A DNA stretch of 64,000 nucleotides from Candidatus Woesearchaeota archaeon (GTDB taxonomy: Archaea; Nanobdellota; Nanobdellia; Woesearchaeales; JACPJR01): NCBI GenBank assembly GCA_016187565.1, contig JACPJR010000015.1, positions 40,139-104,138 of the forward strand, given 5' to 3'. A program made the position numbers and the translations under genes. A model generated the notes under the pieces. That model had not been told where the DNA came from. It made no database searches and saw nothing but the letters and a program-made list of their open reading frames with translations. Shown piece by piece: positions 44,094 to 53,704 of the stretch (positions within the stretch are counted from its first letter, which is position 1; every line of letters starts with the position of its first letter).

Positions 44094-45248
44094 GTCTTGG
44101 ACATTTCCCTGTGAGAAAGGTTTCTGCATAATTGCCTGGAGATGTTTTATGGCATGCAATCTTTCAATATTACCGAGCTTTGCATTTTCAAGGGCTTCAT
44201 GTAACATGAGGATAGACCTATCGTATCGTTGTCTGTCTACTGGCTCGGGGATGCCGTCTTTACCACCATGAGCAAAGGAGTATCGAGCAGGATCTTTCCA
44301 TGAAGCTTTTGTACCATACACTAATTCCGAAACAAGTGTCAAAGCACGGATGGATTTTGGTCCTATGCCTTTTAATGAAACTAACTCCTCATAATTCTGT
44401 GGTTGAATCTCATAGGCTTTTTGCAACGCATCATAGGATTGCTTGCTGAGCCTTAAATCCCAATGATCTGGATGCATGTGTAGTACTGATTCCTGTGATT
44501 CTTTTTTTTCCCATGGTTCTTTTTTCTCACTGAATTCAGTGAGGGTGCGTTGATTACTGTGAAACCATTTGACGAGATGTTGGGGATTTTCTTTCACAAG
44601 GTCAAGAGAAACAGCTTGCGCGGCCTTACTCTCCTTTGCAGTCATATCGAGAACCTTGTTGCCTTGAGAATCGCAGCAGATAGCATTATGGGGTGTTTCG
44701 ACAAAGCTGTTAATATGGGAACTCAGCCAATGGTAACGGCGTGCATATTTCTTTGAGGTATTAAGGCCTTGTTGAATAACTGACCATGTTCCTTTTTCCG
44801 TGTAAACAAAAGAATGATGATAAAGATCATAGCCGTCTTGCAGTAAACTGGTATCACATTTTGCTGCCATACGAGAACTGTAGGTCAATCTCTCAATCTT
44901 ATCTGTTGAAAGCGAGAAGGGATGTTCTTGAATTTGGGACAGAGTCTTTCGTGATGTTTTTCCTTTACCACCAGCAATACGTACACCTATCTCTTTTTTC
45001 TTGAGTGCTTCAGTAAGTGCTCCACAGGTCGTCGTTGTAAGCCCAGAACTGTGAAAATCAAAACCAAGGACACATCCAAGACTCTGGAAGAAGAAAGGGT
45101 CGGCGAGACGTTCAAGAAGTTCATCCTGACTATGGATAAGTACTATTGCTTCACTTATTTCGCCTCCGAGCTTTACCATCCGTTTGAAAAGCCAGGGAGG
45201 ACACTTTCCTCCATGCAAGGGCAGATTTGCAATGCCTGATCGATACAT
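44082..45248 (-). CDS. DUF763 family protein
   Basis: A 388-residue full-length member of DUF763, common in archaea and of unknown function. Typical segments are MYRSGIANLPLHGGKCPPWL at the start, DPFFFQSLGCVLGFDFHSSG, TTTCGALTEALKKKEIGVRI, AGGKGKTSRKTL and, near the end, YEELVSLKGIGPKSIRALTL. The last is a helix-hairpin-helix DNA-binding motif, and the domain resembles nucleic-acid enzymes in charge pattern, but the role is not established. No operon partner is evident. Confidence 0.88.
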   Translation of the reverse strand: MYRSGIANLPLHGGKCPPWLFKRMVKLGGEISEAIVLIHSQDELLERLADPFFFQSLGCVLGFDFHSSGLTTTTCGALTEALKKKEIGVRIAGGKGKTSRKTLSQIQEHPFSLSTDKIERLTYSSRMAAKCDTSLLQDGYDLYHHSFVYTEKGTWSVIQQGLNTSKKYARRYHWLSSHINSFVETPHNAICCDSQGNKVLDMTAKESKAAQAVSLDLVKENPQHLVKWFHSNQRTLTEFSEKKEPWEKKESQESVLHMHPDHWDLRLSKQSYDALQKAYEIQPQNYEELVSLKGIGPKSIRALTLVSELVYGTKASWKDPARYSFAHGGKDGIPEPVDRQRYDRSILMLHEALENAKLGNIERLHAIKHLQAIMQKPFSQGNVQDSEG

Positions 45249-45421
45249 GTCTTTGGCATGGCAAATCTCTTTTAAAAATGCTACGACCGTGGTTGTCCTG
45301 TGAGGAGTGGTTTTTTGCTCAAGACCAAAACTGAAACTATTTGAAAATAATGCCTGTCTGCATGCTCCAGAAAAGTATGTCGAGCTCTTCGAGCGGAATG
45401 TTCATTTGTTGAGCAAACTTC

Positions 45422-46477
45422 TTAAATTTCTCTTCTAATGATCCCATTTTCTGCATCAACTTCTATAAGATCACCATCATTAAACATTCTCGTAGCCTTT
45501 TCTGTACCAACAATACAAGGAATTTTCATCTCTCGAGCGGTAATTGCAGCATGACATAACAATCCCCCAGCATCGGTAACAATTGCGCTTGCTTTTTCCA
45601 TAAATGGCATAAACTCTGGGCGGGTCATACCAGTTATTAAGATATCTCCTTTGTTGAAGGCATGCTCTTTCAGAGGGTTATTCACTATTCTGCATTTCCC
45701 TTTAACCTTGCCTCTAAAAACAACTGTTCCTCTTACTTCATCTCCATTCTCTGAAAAAAGCTTCCCTTCCCATGTTTCAACATCAGAACCCGTGAATAAT
45801 CTGATTTTTCTGTTCTCATGTAAGATAATGCTGGCTTCGAAGCGTTCACGTAGCCCATTTTCGTTAGGCAGCGTTCCTTTTTTAATGTAGTTCTCTAATT
45901 CATCCTGTGTTAAGCAGGTTATAGCTTCTGGACTATAATTTTCTTTATTTGCTATCGCCTTTGCTAACGATCTGAAAAACTGCTCTGTCTTACTGTACAC
46001 TGCTTCTGAATATTTTCGTGCATCTTCGAATTGAGGAAAAAGTCTCTCGAAAACCTCTGGGCTTAGGAAATCAACCGTCTTCTTCATGAAATTGTGGTAT
46101 GCTAAATGTCTCTCAAAAATAGGATAGAATGTTGCGTACTGCTCAGGGGACAAAATAGTACCCTCTAATTCATCCATAGTAGCTATGATGATATCAGTGT
46201 CTTCTTTTAATAGACTTAATAGCGCAAGAGCTCCTGCTTCGTTCGTAGTTGTTTTATTTGCTAAGTATCCTCCCAATGCAATAAATTCATCGCTCTTCAC
46301 AAAGAATGAAACTGTTCCTTTCTTATGAATAAACAACACATTTTCAAGACCCATTCCTAATATTCGTTTGAGCGTCGTTGCATAGTGGGAGGCCCAGTAG
46401 CTACAGGAGATAAAGGTGTATGAACCAGCCCATCTGTTTATCCATTCGGTCTTTTGCTCTCTGTCGTTAGTTCTCAT
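45422..46477 (-). CDS. RP-H paralog 14, short copy
   Basis: Only 351 residues, about 130 less than typical. The N-terminal Trp segment is EWINRWAGSYTFISCSYW, and the swivelling domain is complete: GTVVFRGKVKGKCRIV, ITGMTRPEFMPFMEKASAIV and His309 in AGGLLCHAAITARE. The helical domain is shortened and lacks the FFWI-x-NNY and D-x-R-K motifs. DAGGLL differs from the usual DEGGIT next to the His. An AAGGAGGT ribosome site lies 6 bases before the start. It follows the HAD-like gene by 4 bases and ends cluster III. Confidence 0.87.
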   Translation of the reverse strand: MRTNDREQKTEWINRWAGSYTFISCSYWASHYATTLKRILGMGLENVLFIHKKGTVSFFVKSDEFIALGGYLANKTTTNEAGALALLSLLKEDTDIIIATMDELEGTILSPEQYATFYPIFERHLAYHNFMKKTVDFLSPEVFERLFPQFEDARKYSEAVYSKTEQFFRSLAKAIANKENYSPEAITCLTQDELENYIKKGTLPNENGLRERFEASIILHENRKIRLFTGSDVETWEGKLFSENGDEVRGTVVFRGKVKGKCRIVNNPLKEHAFNKGDILITGMTRPEFMPFMEKASAIVTDAGGLLCHAAITAREMKIPCIVGTEKATRMFNDGDLIEVDAENGIIRREI

Positions 46478-46481
46478 GTAA

Positions 46482-47180
46482 TTACCTCCTTACAAATGTC
46501 GTGTAGGGAACTTCAGCTAAATCAGTTACATAATGGTCAATTCCTTGCGATAATACTTCGTCAGCAGTTGCTAAACCTACACGTTCTACATAAACTAATC
46601 CAACTTGGTTTCTTAGTTCACTTTGAAGGATACCAGCAAGACCTTTCAGTTGATCCTCTGTATGAGAAACCATTTGAGATTGCATTCTTTTTAGATCCTC
46701 AGCTGCTGCTTCGTATACTCCTGGACTTGCCTTATTTCCAGAGTAAACTTTTCCTAAAACTTCGCCGACTCTTGGGTTTACAGAAGCCACGGCTTTCTTA
46801 ACCCATGGCGAAGTTCCAGTTGTTAAGATACACAAACCTTCTCCAGCTTCTGCTATTTGATCCATCGCAGTTAATGCATCTTGATACAATGCACCATCAA
46901 AATTAACATCAACTTCTCCTCGCAGATAAGTGTTCCATAGAGGATCTTCAACAGTATCAACATATGCTTTCTTGTTTTCAAGTGCTTTTTTATCGCCCCT
47001 TAAAACTCCATCATAGTTAATCATATTTTGAGCAACTCTCTCAGGAGTATCCTGTCCAGTCATTAATTGTTTATATGCCTCTAAAACACGAGGCCCTAAA
47101 ACCTCTTGGATTGCCAAAGTACCCCATAGGTCAAAACTATGTACGGGTTTTATTCCGTTTGGGACAAAAATGTGTATCAT
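46482..47180 (-). CDS. HAD-like protein with D-L-W motif I
   Basis: A 232-residue protein whose N-terminus KPVHSFDLWGTLAIQEVLGP fits HAD motif I with the nucleophile Asp but Trp at the acid/base place, as in a few phosphonatase-like HADs. Motif II is GLCILTTGTSPWVKKAVASV. Motif IV may be LVYVERVGLATADEV, without the usual Asp pair. The helical cap lies between. It overlaps the stop of the upstream methyltransferase frame (ATGA) and is 4 bases before RP-H paralog 14. The repeated HAD/RP-H pairing in clusters II and III suggests joint action. Confidence 0.7.
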   Translation of the reverse strand: MIHIFVPNGIKPVHSFDLWGTLAIQEVLGPRVLEAYKQLMTGQDTPERVAQNMINYDGVLRGDKKALENKKAYVDTVEDPLWNTYLRGEVDVNFDGALYQDALTAMDQIAEAGEGLCILTTGTSPWVKKAVASVNPRVGEVLGKVYSGNKASPGVYEAAAEDLKRMQSQMVSHTEDQLKGLAGILQSELRNQVGLVYVERVGLATADEVLSQGIDHYVTDLAEVPYTTFVRR

Positions 47181-47864
47181 TTTCTTTTACCTCTTCCTAG
47201 TTCAAAGATTACAAAATCTTGTATTCTTCTTCCATTGAGTTCATATTCTGGCGCGAAATGTTTCCCAAGAACAACTAGTCCTGTTTCGGTGAAAGTGTGT
47301 TCATACCACTCGACAGGTCGATGTTGCTCAACAATGCGATATCCCCCTTCTTTTTTGGTTTTCCAATAAGCGTGGTTTTCTTCATAGTGATGTTCTGTTT
47401 GGTCTCGTAAATCAAGTCGAGATTCTGGAATATTGAACATTCGCGGGTTGCAAAAGCCGATATAAGCTCTTCCTTCTTCTCCTAAAACATCTCTGAGATT
47501 GCGAGCAATATTTCCAACCTCAACATCATCAACAATACAAAGTACCAAATTGCAAATTGCTCCATCAATAATAGTCTCTTGGTATAGCGTCAGTGATTGT
47601 ATACACTCGATCATGTCCTATTTTATCTCCGCAATATTTTCTCATCTCCTCGGAGATATCATATGCTCGTATGTCAGCTCCGCCTCTGTGTAAAGCTAAG
47701 GCTAAAACACCAGGACCACAACCATAATCAAGTAATCTCTTACTTCTTACATCCCGAAGTAAGTGGAGTAATGTCATATCATAGGACACTAATTTTAGAC
47801 GCTCAGCCTCAAGTTCCTGAGCAACTGTTTCCCAATGTGTTTGTTCGGTAATTGATTTTGGCAT
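47177..47864 (-). pseudogene. Class I methyltransferase interrupted by a frameshift
   Basis: Two frames together make one methyltransferase. The first (47864-47565, 99 aa) has the SAM motif KRLLDYGCGPGVLALALHRG and ADIRAYDISEEM and ends soon after VYTITDAIPRDYY. The second (ending 47177) continues with TIIDGAICNLVLCIVDDVEV, the motif that normally follows, and runs to the end of the fold. The break is in 47568-47590, near a TATTATT run on the coding strand. It may be a sequencing error, a broken gene or programmed frameshifting. It is the first gene of cluster III, so an intact product would be co-made with HAD and RP-H. Confidence 0.75.
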
Positions 47865-47917
47865 TTTTTATTCTCTCGTTATTTTTATTTATCAAGGGAA
47901 AGTAATAACAAGTATAG

Positions 47918-47971
47918 AGCATATAAATCTTTATTCTCCATATTTGGAGGATAAAACTAAAGCTTTAAATA
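47918..47971. promoter_or_regulatory. Divergent promoter region, cluster III and TrmB regulator 2
   Basis: A minus-strand TTTATAT box lies at 47920-47928 facing cluster III and a plus-strand TTTAAATA box at 47964-47971 faces the TrmB gene, 22 bases before its ATG. Between them CTCCA-TATT-TGGAG (47936-47949) is a short perfect palindrome, a possible site for the adjacent regulator. Confidence 0.5.
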
Positions 47972-47992
47972 ATAGCAATAGTTACTCTAATT

Positions 47993-48715
47993 ATGGACAC
48001 ACAAATTCTTGAAGAGATTGGACTTTCGAATGCAGAAATTAAAGTATATCTTGCGCTCCTGGAGCTAGGAACTTCAAGAGCAGGCCCCATTCTTGAAAAG
48101 TCTGGATTGCAGAACTCTGTTGTTCACATGACTTTAAACAAACTTATCGACAGAGGTTTTGTAACGTTTGTCAAAGAGGGTAAAAGAAACCATTATCAGG
48201 CTACAAATCCGAAGCATATTGTTGCCTATATCAATGAAAAAAAAGAACGCTTTGAACAGATCTTACCAGCACTATTATTGAAACAGCAGCAATCGAAGAA
48301 AAAACCAGAAGTCATTACCTTTCGAGGCATTAAAGGAATGAGAGAGTTGTTGTATGAACTTCTCGAGGCAGGAGGAAAAGAGCATCATACCTTTGGTTCT
48401 TCAATAAAATCATTAATGATGGGGGATGCGTGGTGGGTTAACTATCATAGAAAAAGAGCTGCAAAGCAGATTAAAGCAAGATTAATTTTTAATGAATCGT
48501 TAAAACAATGGTGCAACATACATAAGTATCCGAAAGCAACTTATAAATTTACAAAAATAGGTTTTGAGCCGTTAACCGAAACAATTGTACGAAATGATAA
48601 AATCGGCATCATTATCTGGACTGAAAAACCATTAGGTGTCCTCCTTCATAACAAAGAAGCAGCAGAATCCTATGATAAATTTTTCACGTTGATATGGCAT
48701 ACGGCTACTTCCTGA
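47993..48715 (+). CDS. TrmB-family transcriptional regulator 2
   Basis: A 240-residue regulator with the TrmB winged helix at residues 1-80: LSNAEIKVYLALLELGTSRA, LQNSVVHMTLNKLIDRGFVT and RNHYQATNPKHIVAY. A coiled helix (NEKKERFEQILPALLLKQQQ) joins it to the effector domain, which contains TFRGIKGMRELLYELLEAGG and IIIWTEKPLGVLLHNKEAAE. It is about as long as regulator 1 at 16373 and shares the same order of segments. It is leaderless and divergent from cluster III, so it is a natural candidate to control the RP-H/HAD genes, which the sequence does not prove. Confidence 0.85.
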   Translation: MDTQILEEIGLSNAEIKVYLALLELGTSRAGPILEKSGLQNSVVHMTLNKLIDRGFVTFVKEGKRNHYQATNPKHIVAYINEKKERFEQILPALLLKQQQSKKKPEVITFRGIKGMRELLYELLEAGGKEHHTFGSSIKSLMMGDAWWVNYHRKRAAKQIKARLIFNESLKQWCNIHKYPKATYKFTKIGFEPLTETIVRNDKIGIIIWTEKPLGVLLHNKEAAESYDKFFTLIWHTATS

Positions 48716-48768
48716 TTTTGTCTTTTGTCTATTAGAAAATTATATATACTCTTCTTTCTTCCCCAGTG

Positions 48769-49410
48769 ATGATGAGCCCTCCTGACCCTTATCCCTTCTA
48801 TGAAAAAGTCTTTGCGTGGATTTCAGGTTTAACATCCCTTGCTCCACGAGCAGCAGTAGCAACAGAGGGATTACGGAGATACGATTCAGCGAGAGAAGCA
48901 TCAGCAGTAACACCCATTTCAGATCCCCAAAGAAGAGATGGTTATTTGAACGCCGTAATACAACGAGCATCTTTCAATGGTATCTGTGACCTTTTAGCAG
49001 AAGGACGATCGCCAGGAGTACAGGCTGCACTTGCTACTGAACTTCTCCGAATATATGATGTTACCTTGGAACGGGCAGTCCACCGCTTGTCTGATCATTT
49101 TAGACAGGGCCCTAGCAGTACTCGTCCTGATGAGGATGCTCCTCGTCTTGAGGATGTTCCTCGTAGTGTTGCAGATTACTTTGAAGCTGATGAGGTTTTA
49201 GCAGATTATAATTTACCTCATACAAGCACAACTATTAACTTATTTTTAGGACTCGGCCCTCGAATGAGAGAGCGTGTTCGTTCTTTAATGGACGGACATA
49301 CCGTAACTTCACCCACTGCGCAGACCAACCTTCACTCGATTATGGAACGTGGATCCAGAGAAGTATATACACAGATGGCAACAGCTTATATTACTAGCTT
49401 AAGAGAGTAA
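48769..49410 (+). CDS. Protein of unknown function (about 213 aa)
   Basis: GTG-ATG-ATG starts at 48766-48772 are possible; a TATATATA box at 48740-48747 puts a leaderless start at 48769 in the usual range. The protein is soluble and mostly helical, with an Arg-rich, Asp/Pro-containing middle (HRLSDHFRQGPSSTRPDEDA). No motif is recognised. Composition is similar to the orphans at 17179 and 29134. The next gene, thiL, is convergent. Confidence 0.6.
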   Translation: MMSPPDPYPFYEKVFAWISGLTSLAPRAAVATEGLRRYDSAREASAVTPISDPQRRDGYLNAVIQRASFNGICDLLAEGRSPGVQAALATELLRIYDVTLERAVHRLSDHFRQGPSSTRPDEDAPRLEDVPRSVADYFEADEVLADYNLPHTSTTINLFLGLGPRMRERVRSLMDGHTVTSPTAQTNLHSIMERGSREVYTQMATAYITSLRE

Positions 49411-49427
49411 AGCTTTTTCGCTGCATT

Positions 49428-50411
49428 CTAGCTAAAATGATCCCATCCTTTCGGTAATGGTATTTTTTTCTTACCATCGAGCAGATGGACGCCTTTACTC
49501 TTGGGAAGAATCTTTCCAATAACGGTTACTGGTGTTTTGATTGTTTTCTGCAACTCACCAAGGATATGTTCTTCTACTGTGAACAGCAGCTCATAATCTT
49601 CTCCTCCAGTTAAGGCAAAAGTATAAGCATCTTTGTTGAGTATTGCAGCAAACTGTTTGGTGGTTTCTGAAAGAGGAATTTTTTCTTTATCAATAATAGC
49701 TCCCACCTTACTTTGGGTACAGATATGACGGATCTCAGAACCAAGCCCATCGCTAATGTCGATCATCGCATGCATGCCTTTTCTTGCAAGTTCCTGTCCT
49801 TCACGTAATCGTGCTGTTGGTTCGAGATGCTGCTGCACATCCCATCGCTTATCCTTTACCGTTTTGAGGCCATATTGTTGGAGGATTGCCAAGCCAGCTG
49901 CTGATTCTCCTAGCGTACCGGTAATACAGAGAAGATCTCCTTCTTGTGCTGCTGAACGTAAACAAAGATTTTTTTGGTGAACCTCTCCTACAAGAGTTAG
50001 TGTTATCATAAGGGCATGGCTTTGGGTAGTATTCCCTCCGACAATTGCAATGCCATGTTTCTCAGCACTAAAGTAGACACCATCCATTAACCTCTTAATT
50101 GTTTTTACGTTCGTCTCTTGTGGAAATGAGGCAGCAACAAGTGCATACAGTGGCCTGCCCCCCATTGCTGCAATATCACTGACATTCACTTCTATTGCTT
50201 TTTTGCCGACCTGCTCTGGTGTATACCAGTGAAACGAGAAATGTACGTCCTCGATTAACGTATCAGTGGTCAGCAAGAGATAATTGTTCGGATCATTTTT
50301 TTGCTTGAGGACAGCGCAATCATCACCAATACCAATAAGAACATCAGGATGCCTAACTGCTTTTGTTACGTGTTTGATAAGCTCGAATTCTCCAAGATGA
50401 GTAGGTTTCAT
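49428..50411 (-). CDS. thiL: Thiamine-monophosphate kinase
   Basis: I start at the ATG at 50411 (MKPTHLGEFELIKHV, 327 residues), the usual ThiL N-terminus; the longer frame upstream adds 27 unrelated residues. ThiL uses ATP to turn thiamine phosphate into thiamine pyrophosphate. Motifs: VLIGIGDDCAVLKQ, VNVSDIAAMGGRPLYALVAA, GIAIVGGNTTQSHALMITL, AMIDISDGLGSEIRHI and FALTGGEDYELLFTV. No other thiamine genes are near, so salvage of thiamine phosphate is possible. Confidence 0.92.
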   Translation of the reverse strand: MKPTHLGEFELIKHVTKAVRHPDVLIGIGDDCAVLKQKNDPNNYLLLTTDTLIEDVHFSFHWYTPEQVGKKAIEVNVSDIAAMGGRPLYALVAASFPQETNVKTIKRLMDGVYFSAEKHGIAIVGGNTTQSHALMITLTLVGEVHQKNLCLRSAAQEGDLLCITGTLGESAAGLAILQQYGLKTVKDKRWDVQQHLEPTARLREGQELARKGMHAMIDISDGLGSEIRHICTQSKVGAIIDKEKIPLSETTKQFAAILNKDAYTFALTGGEDYELLFTVEEHILGELQKTIKTPVTVIGKILPKSKGVHLLDGKKKIPLPKGWDHFS

Positions 50412-50597
50412 GGAAACAAATAAATACCATAGATTTAAAAGGTTTACTTTACCATAACCATCATTACGATTAATATTGGCAATAGAGGCCAAAAGAGCGG
50501 ATGTCCTATTTCAAACAAATCTGTTTACAATGTCCTTTATCAATCAAAACCTTTTTAAGGAGCATGTATTTTATAGCCCAACCGTTGTGTTATTATT

Positions 50598-50690
50598 ATA
50601 GCAAAGGACACTAATAACCGTAACTTTATGTCCTTTGCTTATTAGGAAAAGACATACAAATTATTACGAAAATTAATGTCTTTTCCTAGA
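50598..50690. repeat. Double-hairpin dispersed element, copy C (inverted)
   Basis: Reverse complement of copy A and, as far as I can read, identical over about 88 bases, from TAGCAAAGGACA at 50599 to TGTCTTTTCCTA at 50677-50688. It lies in the 330-base gap between thiL and argG; the remaining DNA of that gap holds AT-rich promoter-like sequence only. A GGTGAGGG ribosome site for argG follows further on. Confidence 0.9.
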
Positions 50691-50741
50691 GGTTATGTAG
50701 AGTAAATGTAGTCTTGTAAGAGTAATTGGGGTGAGGGATAG

Positions 50742-52001
50742 ATGAAAACAAAAAAATCAAAGGTTGTTTTAGCATACAGTGGAGGACTTGACACGAGTGT
50801 TATCCTCAAATGGCTCATTGACCAAGGATATGAGGTTATTGCCTACCTTGCTGATATTGGACAGAAAGAGGATTTCAAGGAAGCTGAGGCAAAAGCAAAG
50901 AAGATTGGTGCAACTAAAGTTTATATCATGGACCTGAAAAAAGAGTTCGTTACCAATTACATCTTCCAAGCATTAAAAGGAAATGCCTTATATGAAGGAA
51001 GGTACCTCTTAGGAACGTCATTAGCACGACCACTTATTGCAAAGTATCAAATTGAAATCGCCAAGAAAGAAAAAGCAGAATATGTCAGTCACGGAGCTAC
51101 AGGAAAGGGCAATGATCAAGTAAGGTTTGAGCTAACCTACTATGGGTTGTGCCCTGAAATTAAAGTTATTGCGCCCTGGAAAGAAGCGTCATTCTTGCAA
51201 CAGTTCAAAGGTCGAAATGATCTCATTGCGTATGCAAAGCAGAGTGGCATTCCTATTAAAGCGACCATGGCAGCTCCGTACAGTGAAGATGAGAATTTGA
51301 TGCACATTAGCCATGAGGCTGGTATTCTTGAAGATCCAGGGAAGTCTCCTGATGAGCATGTCTATTCACGTACCAATCATCCCAAGTATGCGCCAGATAA
51401 AGAGACACTCCTCGACATTTATTTTAAGGACGGTTTACCGGTAAAGGTTGTTAACAAACAAGATGGAACAGTAAAGGAAGATCCTCTTGAACTCTTCCTG
51501 TACCTCAACAACGTAGGAAGTGAAAATGGTATCGGCAGAATGGACATGGTTGAAAACCGATTTGTTGGCATCAAATCAAGGGGAATTTATGAAACACCAG
51601 GAGGAACAATACTCTGGGCTGCTCATCGAGATGTTGAAGGTATTGCCATGGACAGAGAAGTCATGCATCTGAAAGATACGTTGATGCCCAAATTTTCTGA
51701 ACTGATTTATTATGGCTTTTGGTTTTCGCCTGAAATGGACTTTCTCATGGCAGCTATTAATCAGAGTCAGAAACTCATTGATGGTATGGTAACAGTAAGT
51801 TTATATAAAGGAAATGTCCTTTGTGTTGCACGTACTTCACCAACATCGCTCTACAATGAACAGCTAGGAAGCATGCATGTTGAGGGTGGTTTTGATCAGA
51901 CAGATTCAAAAGGATTTATTCGCCTGAATGCCATTCGGCTCAAGGCCCATAATGTTATCCTTGACAAGCGTCATCTTGGCGTGGAGGAAGCAATACGATG
52001 A
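50742..52001 (+). CDS. argG: Argininosuccinate synthase
   Basis: A 419-residue enzyme that joins citrulline and aspartate with ATP. The N-terminal PP-loop is [20 protein letters not shown]. Later segments are [40 protein letters not shown] (citrulline/aspartate site) and [20 protein letters not shown]. It is complete. The stop overlaps the start of argH (ATGA), so the two are coupled. Genes for the earlier steps (carbamoyl-phosphate synthase, ornithine transcarbamylase) are not in the window; citrulline may be imported. Confidence 0.95.
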   Translation: MKTKKSKVVLAYSGGLDTSVILKWLIDQGYEVIAYLADIGQKEDFKEAEAKAKKIGATKVYIMDLKKEFVTNYIFQALKGNALYEGRYLLGTSLARPLIAKYQIEIAKKEKAEYVSHGATGKGNDQVRFELTYYGLCPEIKVIAPWKEASFLQQFKGRNDLIAYAKQSGIPIKATMAAPYSEDENLMHISHEAGILEDPGKSPDEHVYSRTNHPKYAPDKETLLDIYFKDGLPVKVVNKQDGTVKEDPLELFLYLNNVGSENGIGRMDMVENRFVGIKSRGIYETPGGTILWAAHRDVEGIAMDREVMHLKDTLMPKFSELIYYGFWFSPEMDFLMAAINQSQKLIDGMVTVSLYKGNVLCVARTSPTSLYNEQLGSMHVEGGFDQTDSKGFIRLNAIRLKAHNVILDKRHLGVEEAIR

Positions 52002-53176
52002 AGCTCTGGGATAAAGGTATTGCCGTAGACAAGGAGATTGAAGCCTATACCGTTGGCAATGATCCTGCTATGGATCTTGTTCTTCTACCGTACGATATCC
52101 AGGCAAGCATTGCACATGCGAGGATGCTAGTTTCGTCTGGCTTTCTTACCAAGGAAGAGTCCAAAAAACTCGTGCAAGGGTTACAAGAAATTCTTGCCTT
52201 ACACAAGCAAGGAAAGTTTGTTATCACAACAGCAGATGAGGATGGTCACACTGCTATCGAGAAGTATCTCACGGAGAAGTATGGTGAGGTAGGAAAGAAA
52301 ATCCATACCGCACGCTCTCGTAATGATCAGAGTCTGGTGATGGTACGTCTCTATATGAAAGAGCAATTAGGAGAAACAGCAACGCTCGTCCAGCAACTAT
52401 GCACTGCTTTAATACACTTTGCTAAGAAGAACAAAGGTGTACCCATGCCAGGATACACTCATATGCAACGCGCAATGCCCTCATCAGTTTCTCTTTGGAC
52501 CTCTGCATATGTTGATGCGCTGACCGATGATCTCAGCCAGATTAAACAAACGATGACGCTTATTGATCAGAATCCTCTAGGAAGCGCTGCTGGTTACGGC
52601 GTTCCTGTTACCATTGATCGTGGATTAACAACAAAGGAACTCGGCTTTGCCAAAATCCAGGAGAATCCTATCTACTGTGGCATGTCACGTGGAAAGTTTG
52701 AAGCAAATGTACTCAACACCCTGTCTCAAGTAATGGCTGATCTCAATAAACTGGCAACCGATCTTATCCTTTTCTCTACCAAAGAGTTTGGATTTTTTGT
52801 GCTTCCTGCCAATTACTGTACCGGAAGCTCAATTATGCCACAGAAGAAAAATCCTGACGTTCTGGAATTAATGCGGGCAAACTACCACGTTGTTGTTGGT
52901 TATGAAATCCAAGTAAAAGGTATCATCGGCAACGTAATGAGCGGCTATCAACGTGATTTGCAGTTAACAAAAGAACCTGTTATTCGTGGTTTTACTCTTG
53001 TTTTGAGTTCCTTAAGCATTGCAGCAAAGGTTGTGCAAGGGTTAGGTGTTCAGGAAAAACATCTTAAAGAAGCGATGAGTGCTGAGCTCTATGCAACTGA
53101 GAAGGCCTATGCGCTCGTGAAAAAAGGTATGAGCTTTCGTGAAGCATATAAGGAAGTAGGGAAGGAATTCAAATAA
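51998..53176 (+). CDS. argH: Argininosuccinate lyase
   Basis: A 392-residue enzyme that splits argininosuccinate into arginine and fumarate. Family marks are [40 protein letters not shown], the TH motif in [20 protein letters not shown] and the signature loop [20 protein letters not shown]. The protein is about 60 residues shorter than the bacterial enzyme, mainly in the C-terminal domain. It is translationally coupled to argG. Repeat elements C and E flank the pair. Confidence 0.95.
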   Translation: MKLWDKGIAVDKEIEAYTVGNDPAMDLVLLPYDIQASIAHARMLVSSGFLTKEESKKLVQGLQEILALHKQGKFVITTADEDGHTAIEKYLTEKYGEVGKKIHTARSRNDQSLVMVRLYMKEQLGETATLVQQLCTALIHFAKKNKGVPMPGYTHMQRAMPSSVSLWTSAYVDALTDDLSQIKQTMTLIDQNPLGSAAGYGVPVTIDRGLTTKELGFAKIQENPIYCGMSRGKFEANVLNTLSQVMADLNKLATDLILFSTKEFGFFVLPANYCTGSSIMPQKKNPDVLELMRANYHVVVGYEIQVKGIIGNVMSGYQRDLQLTKEPVIRGFTLVLSSLSIAAKVVQGLGVQEKHLKEAMSAELYATEKAYALVKKGMSFREAYKEVGKEFK

Positions 53177-53223
53177 GATCACGAACAAGCTTCATCCAAA
53201 AAAGGCTTTCTAGAAGACTATAC

Positions 53224-53312
53224 TCAAAGACATAAATAATAGACAATATCGTCTTTTCGTAATAAGCAAAAGCCAATCTTATTTTGTCTAAAAATTTGTG
53301 TCTTTTGCTATA
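53224..53312. repeat. Double-hairpin element, degenerate copy E
   Basis: Hairpin 1 pairs AAAGAC (53226-53231) with GTCTTT (53251-53256) around a 19-base loop; hairpin 2 pairs GCAAAAGCCA (53266-53275) with TGTCTTTTGC (53299-53308) with one mismatch. The linker CGTAATAAGCAAAAG matches copies A-C closely. It lies between argH and the convergent 53323 gene, opposite in orientation to copy C. Confidence 0.7.
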
Positions 53313-53322
53313 TTTGTTTTGA

Positions 53323-53592
53323 CTACTTTTTTTGCGGTTGAAAAAACGTATGCATTGTCTGCTTCATCTGTTCCATGCGCTCTTTCATGAGCTTATCATC
53401 TACACCTTCGCTAAAGGCCAATAATTGGCTAAGAATGGCAAGATCAGCAGCGTCTTTTGCAGTTGACGTATTATTCTGTTTCAGGTCATCAATAGCAACC
53501 ATCTGTTTCTGGATTTCAAACATTAAGAAATCGTACATATCCTTTGTTTTCACTCGATCCAGACCAGATTCATGAAATAACTCAGCTTCCAT
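53323..53592 (-). CDS. Small helical protein of unknown function (89 aa)
   Basis: An 89-residue, all-helical, Met- and Gln-rich protein (KDMYDFLMFEIQKQMVAIDD, KLMKERMEQMKQTMHTFF) with no signal or membrane segment. It could form a helical bundle or adaptor. No family is recognised. It lies about 110 bases before ABCE1 and may be co-transcribed with nothing; both neighbours point elsewhere or are separated. Confidence 0.6.
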   Translation of the reverse strand: MEAELFHESGLDRVKTKDMYDFLMFEIQKQMVAIDDLKQNNTSTAKDAADLAILSQLLAFSEGVDDKLMKERMEQMKQTMHTFFQPQKK

Positions 53593-53704
53593 GCTTGTTT
53601 CTCAAGGGACAGGTTCTATTTAAAGTTTGTTGTTTTCTATTACTCCCTTTGGGTTATAGCAAACACAAGCAATAGTCATACATGAATACCTTTTGCGCCT
53701 ACTC

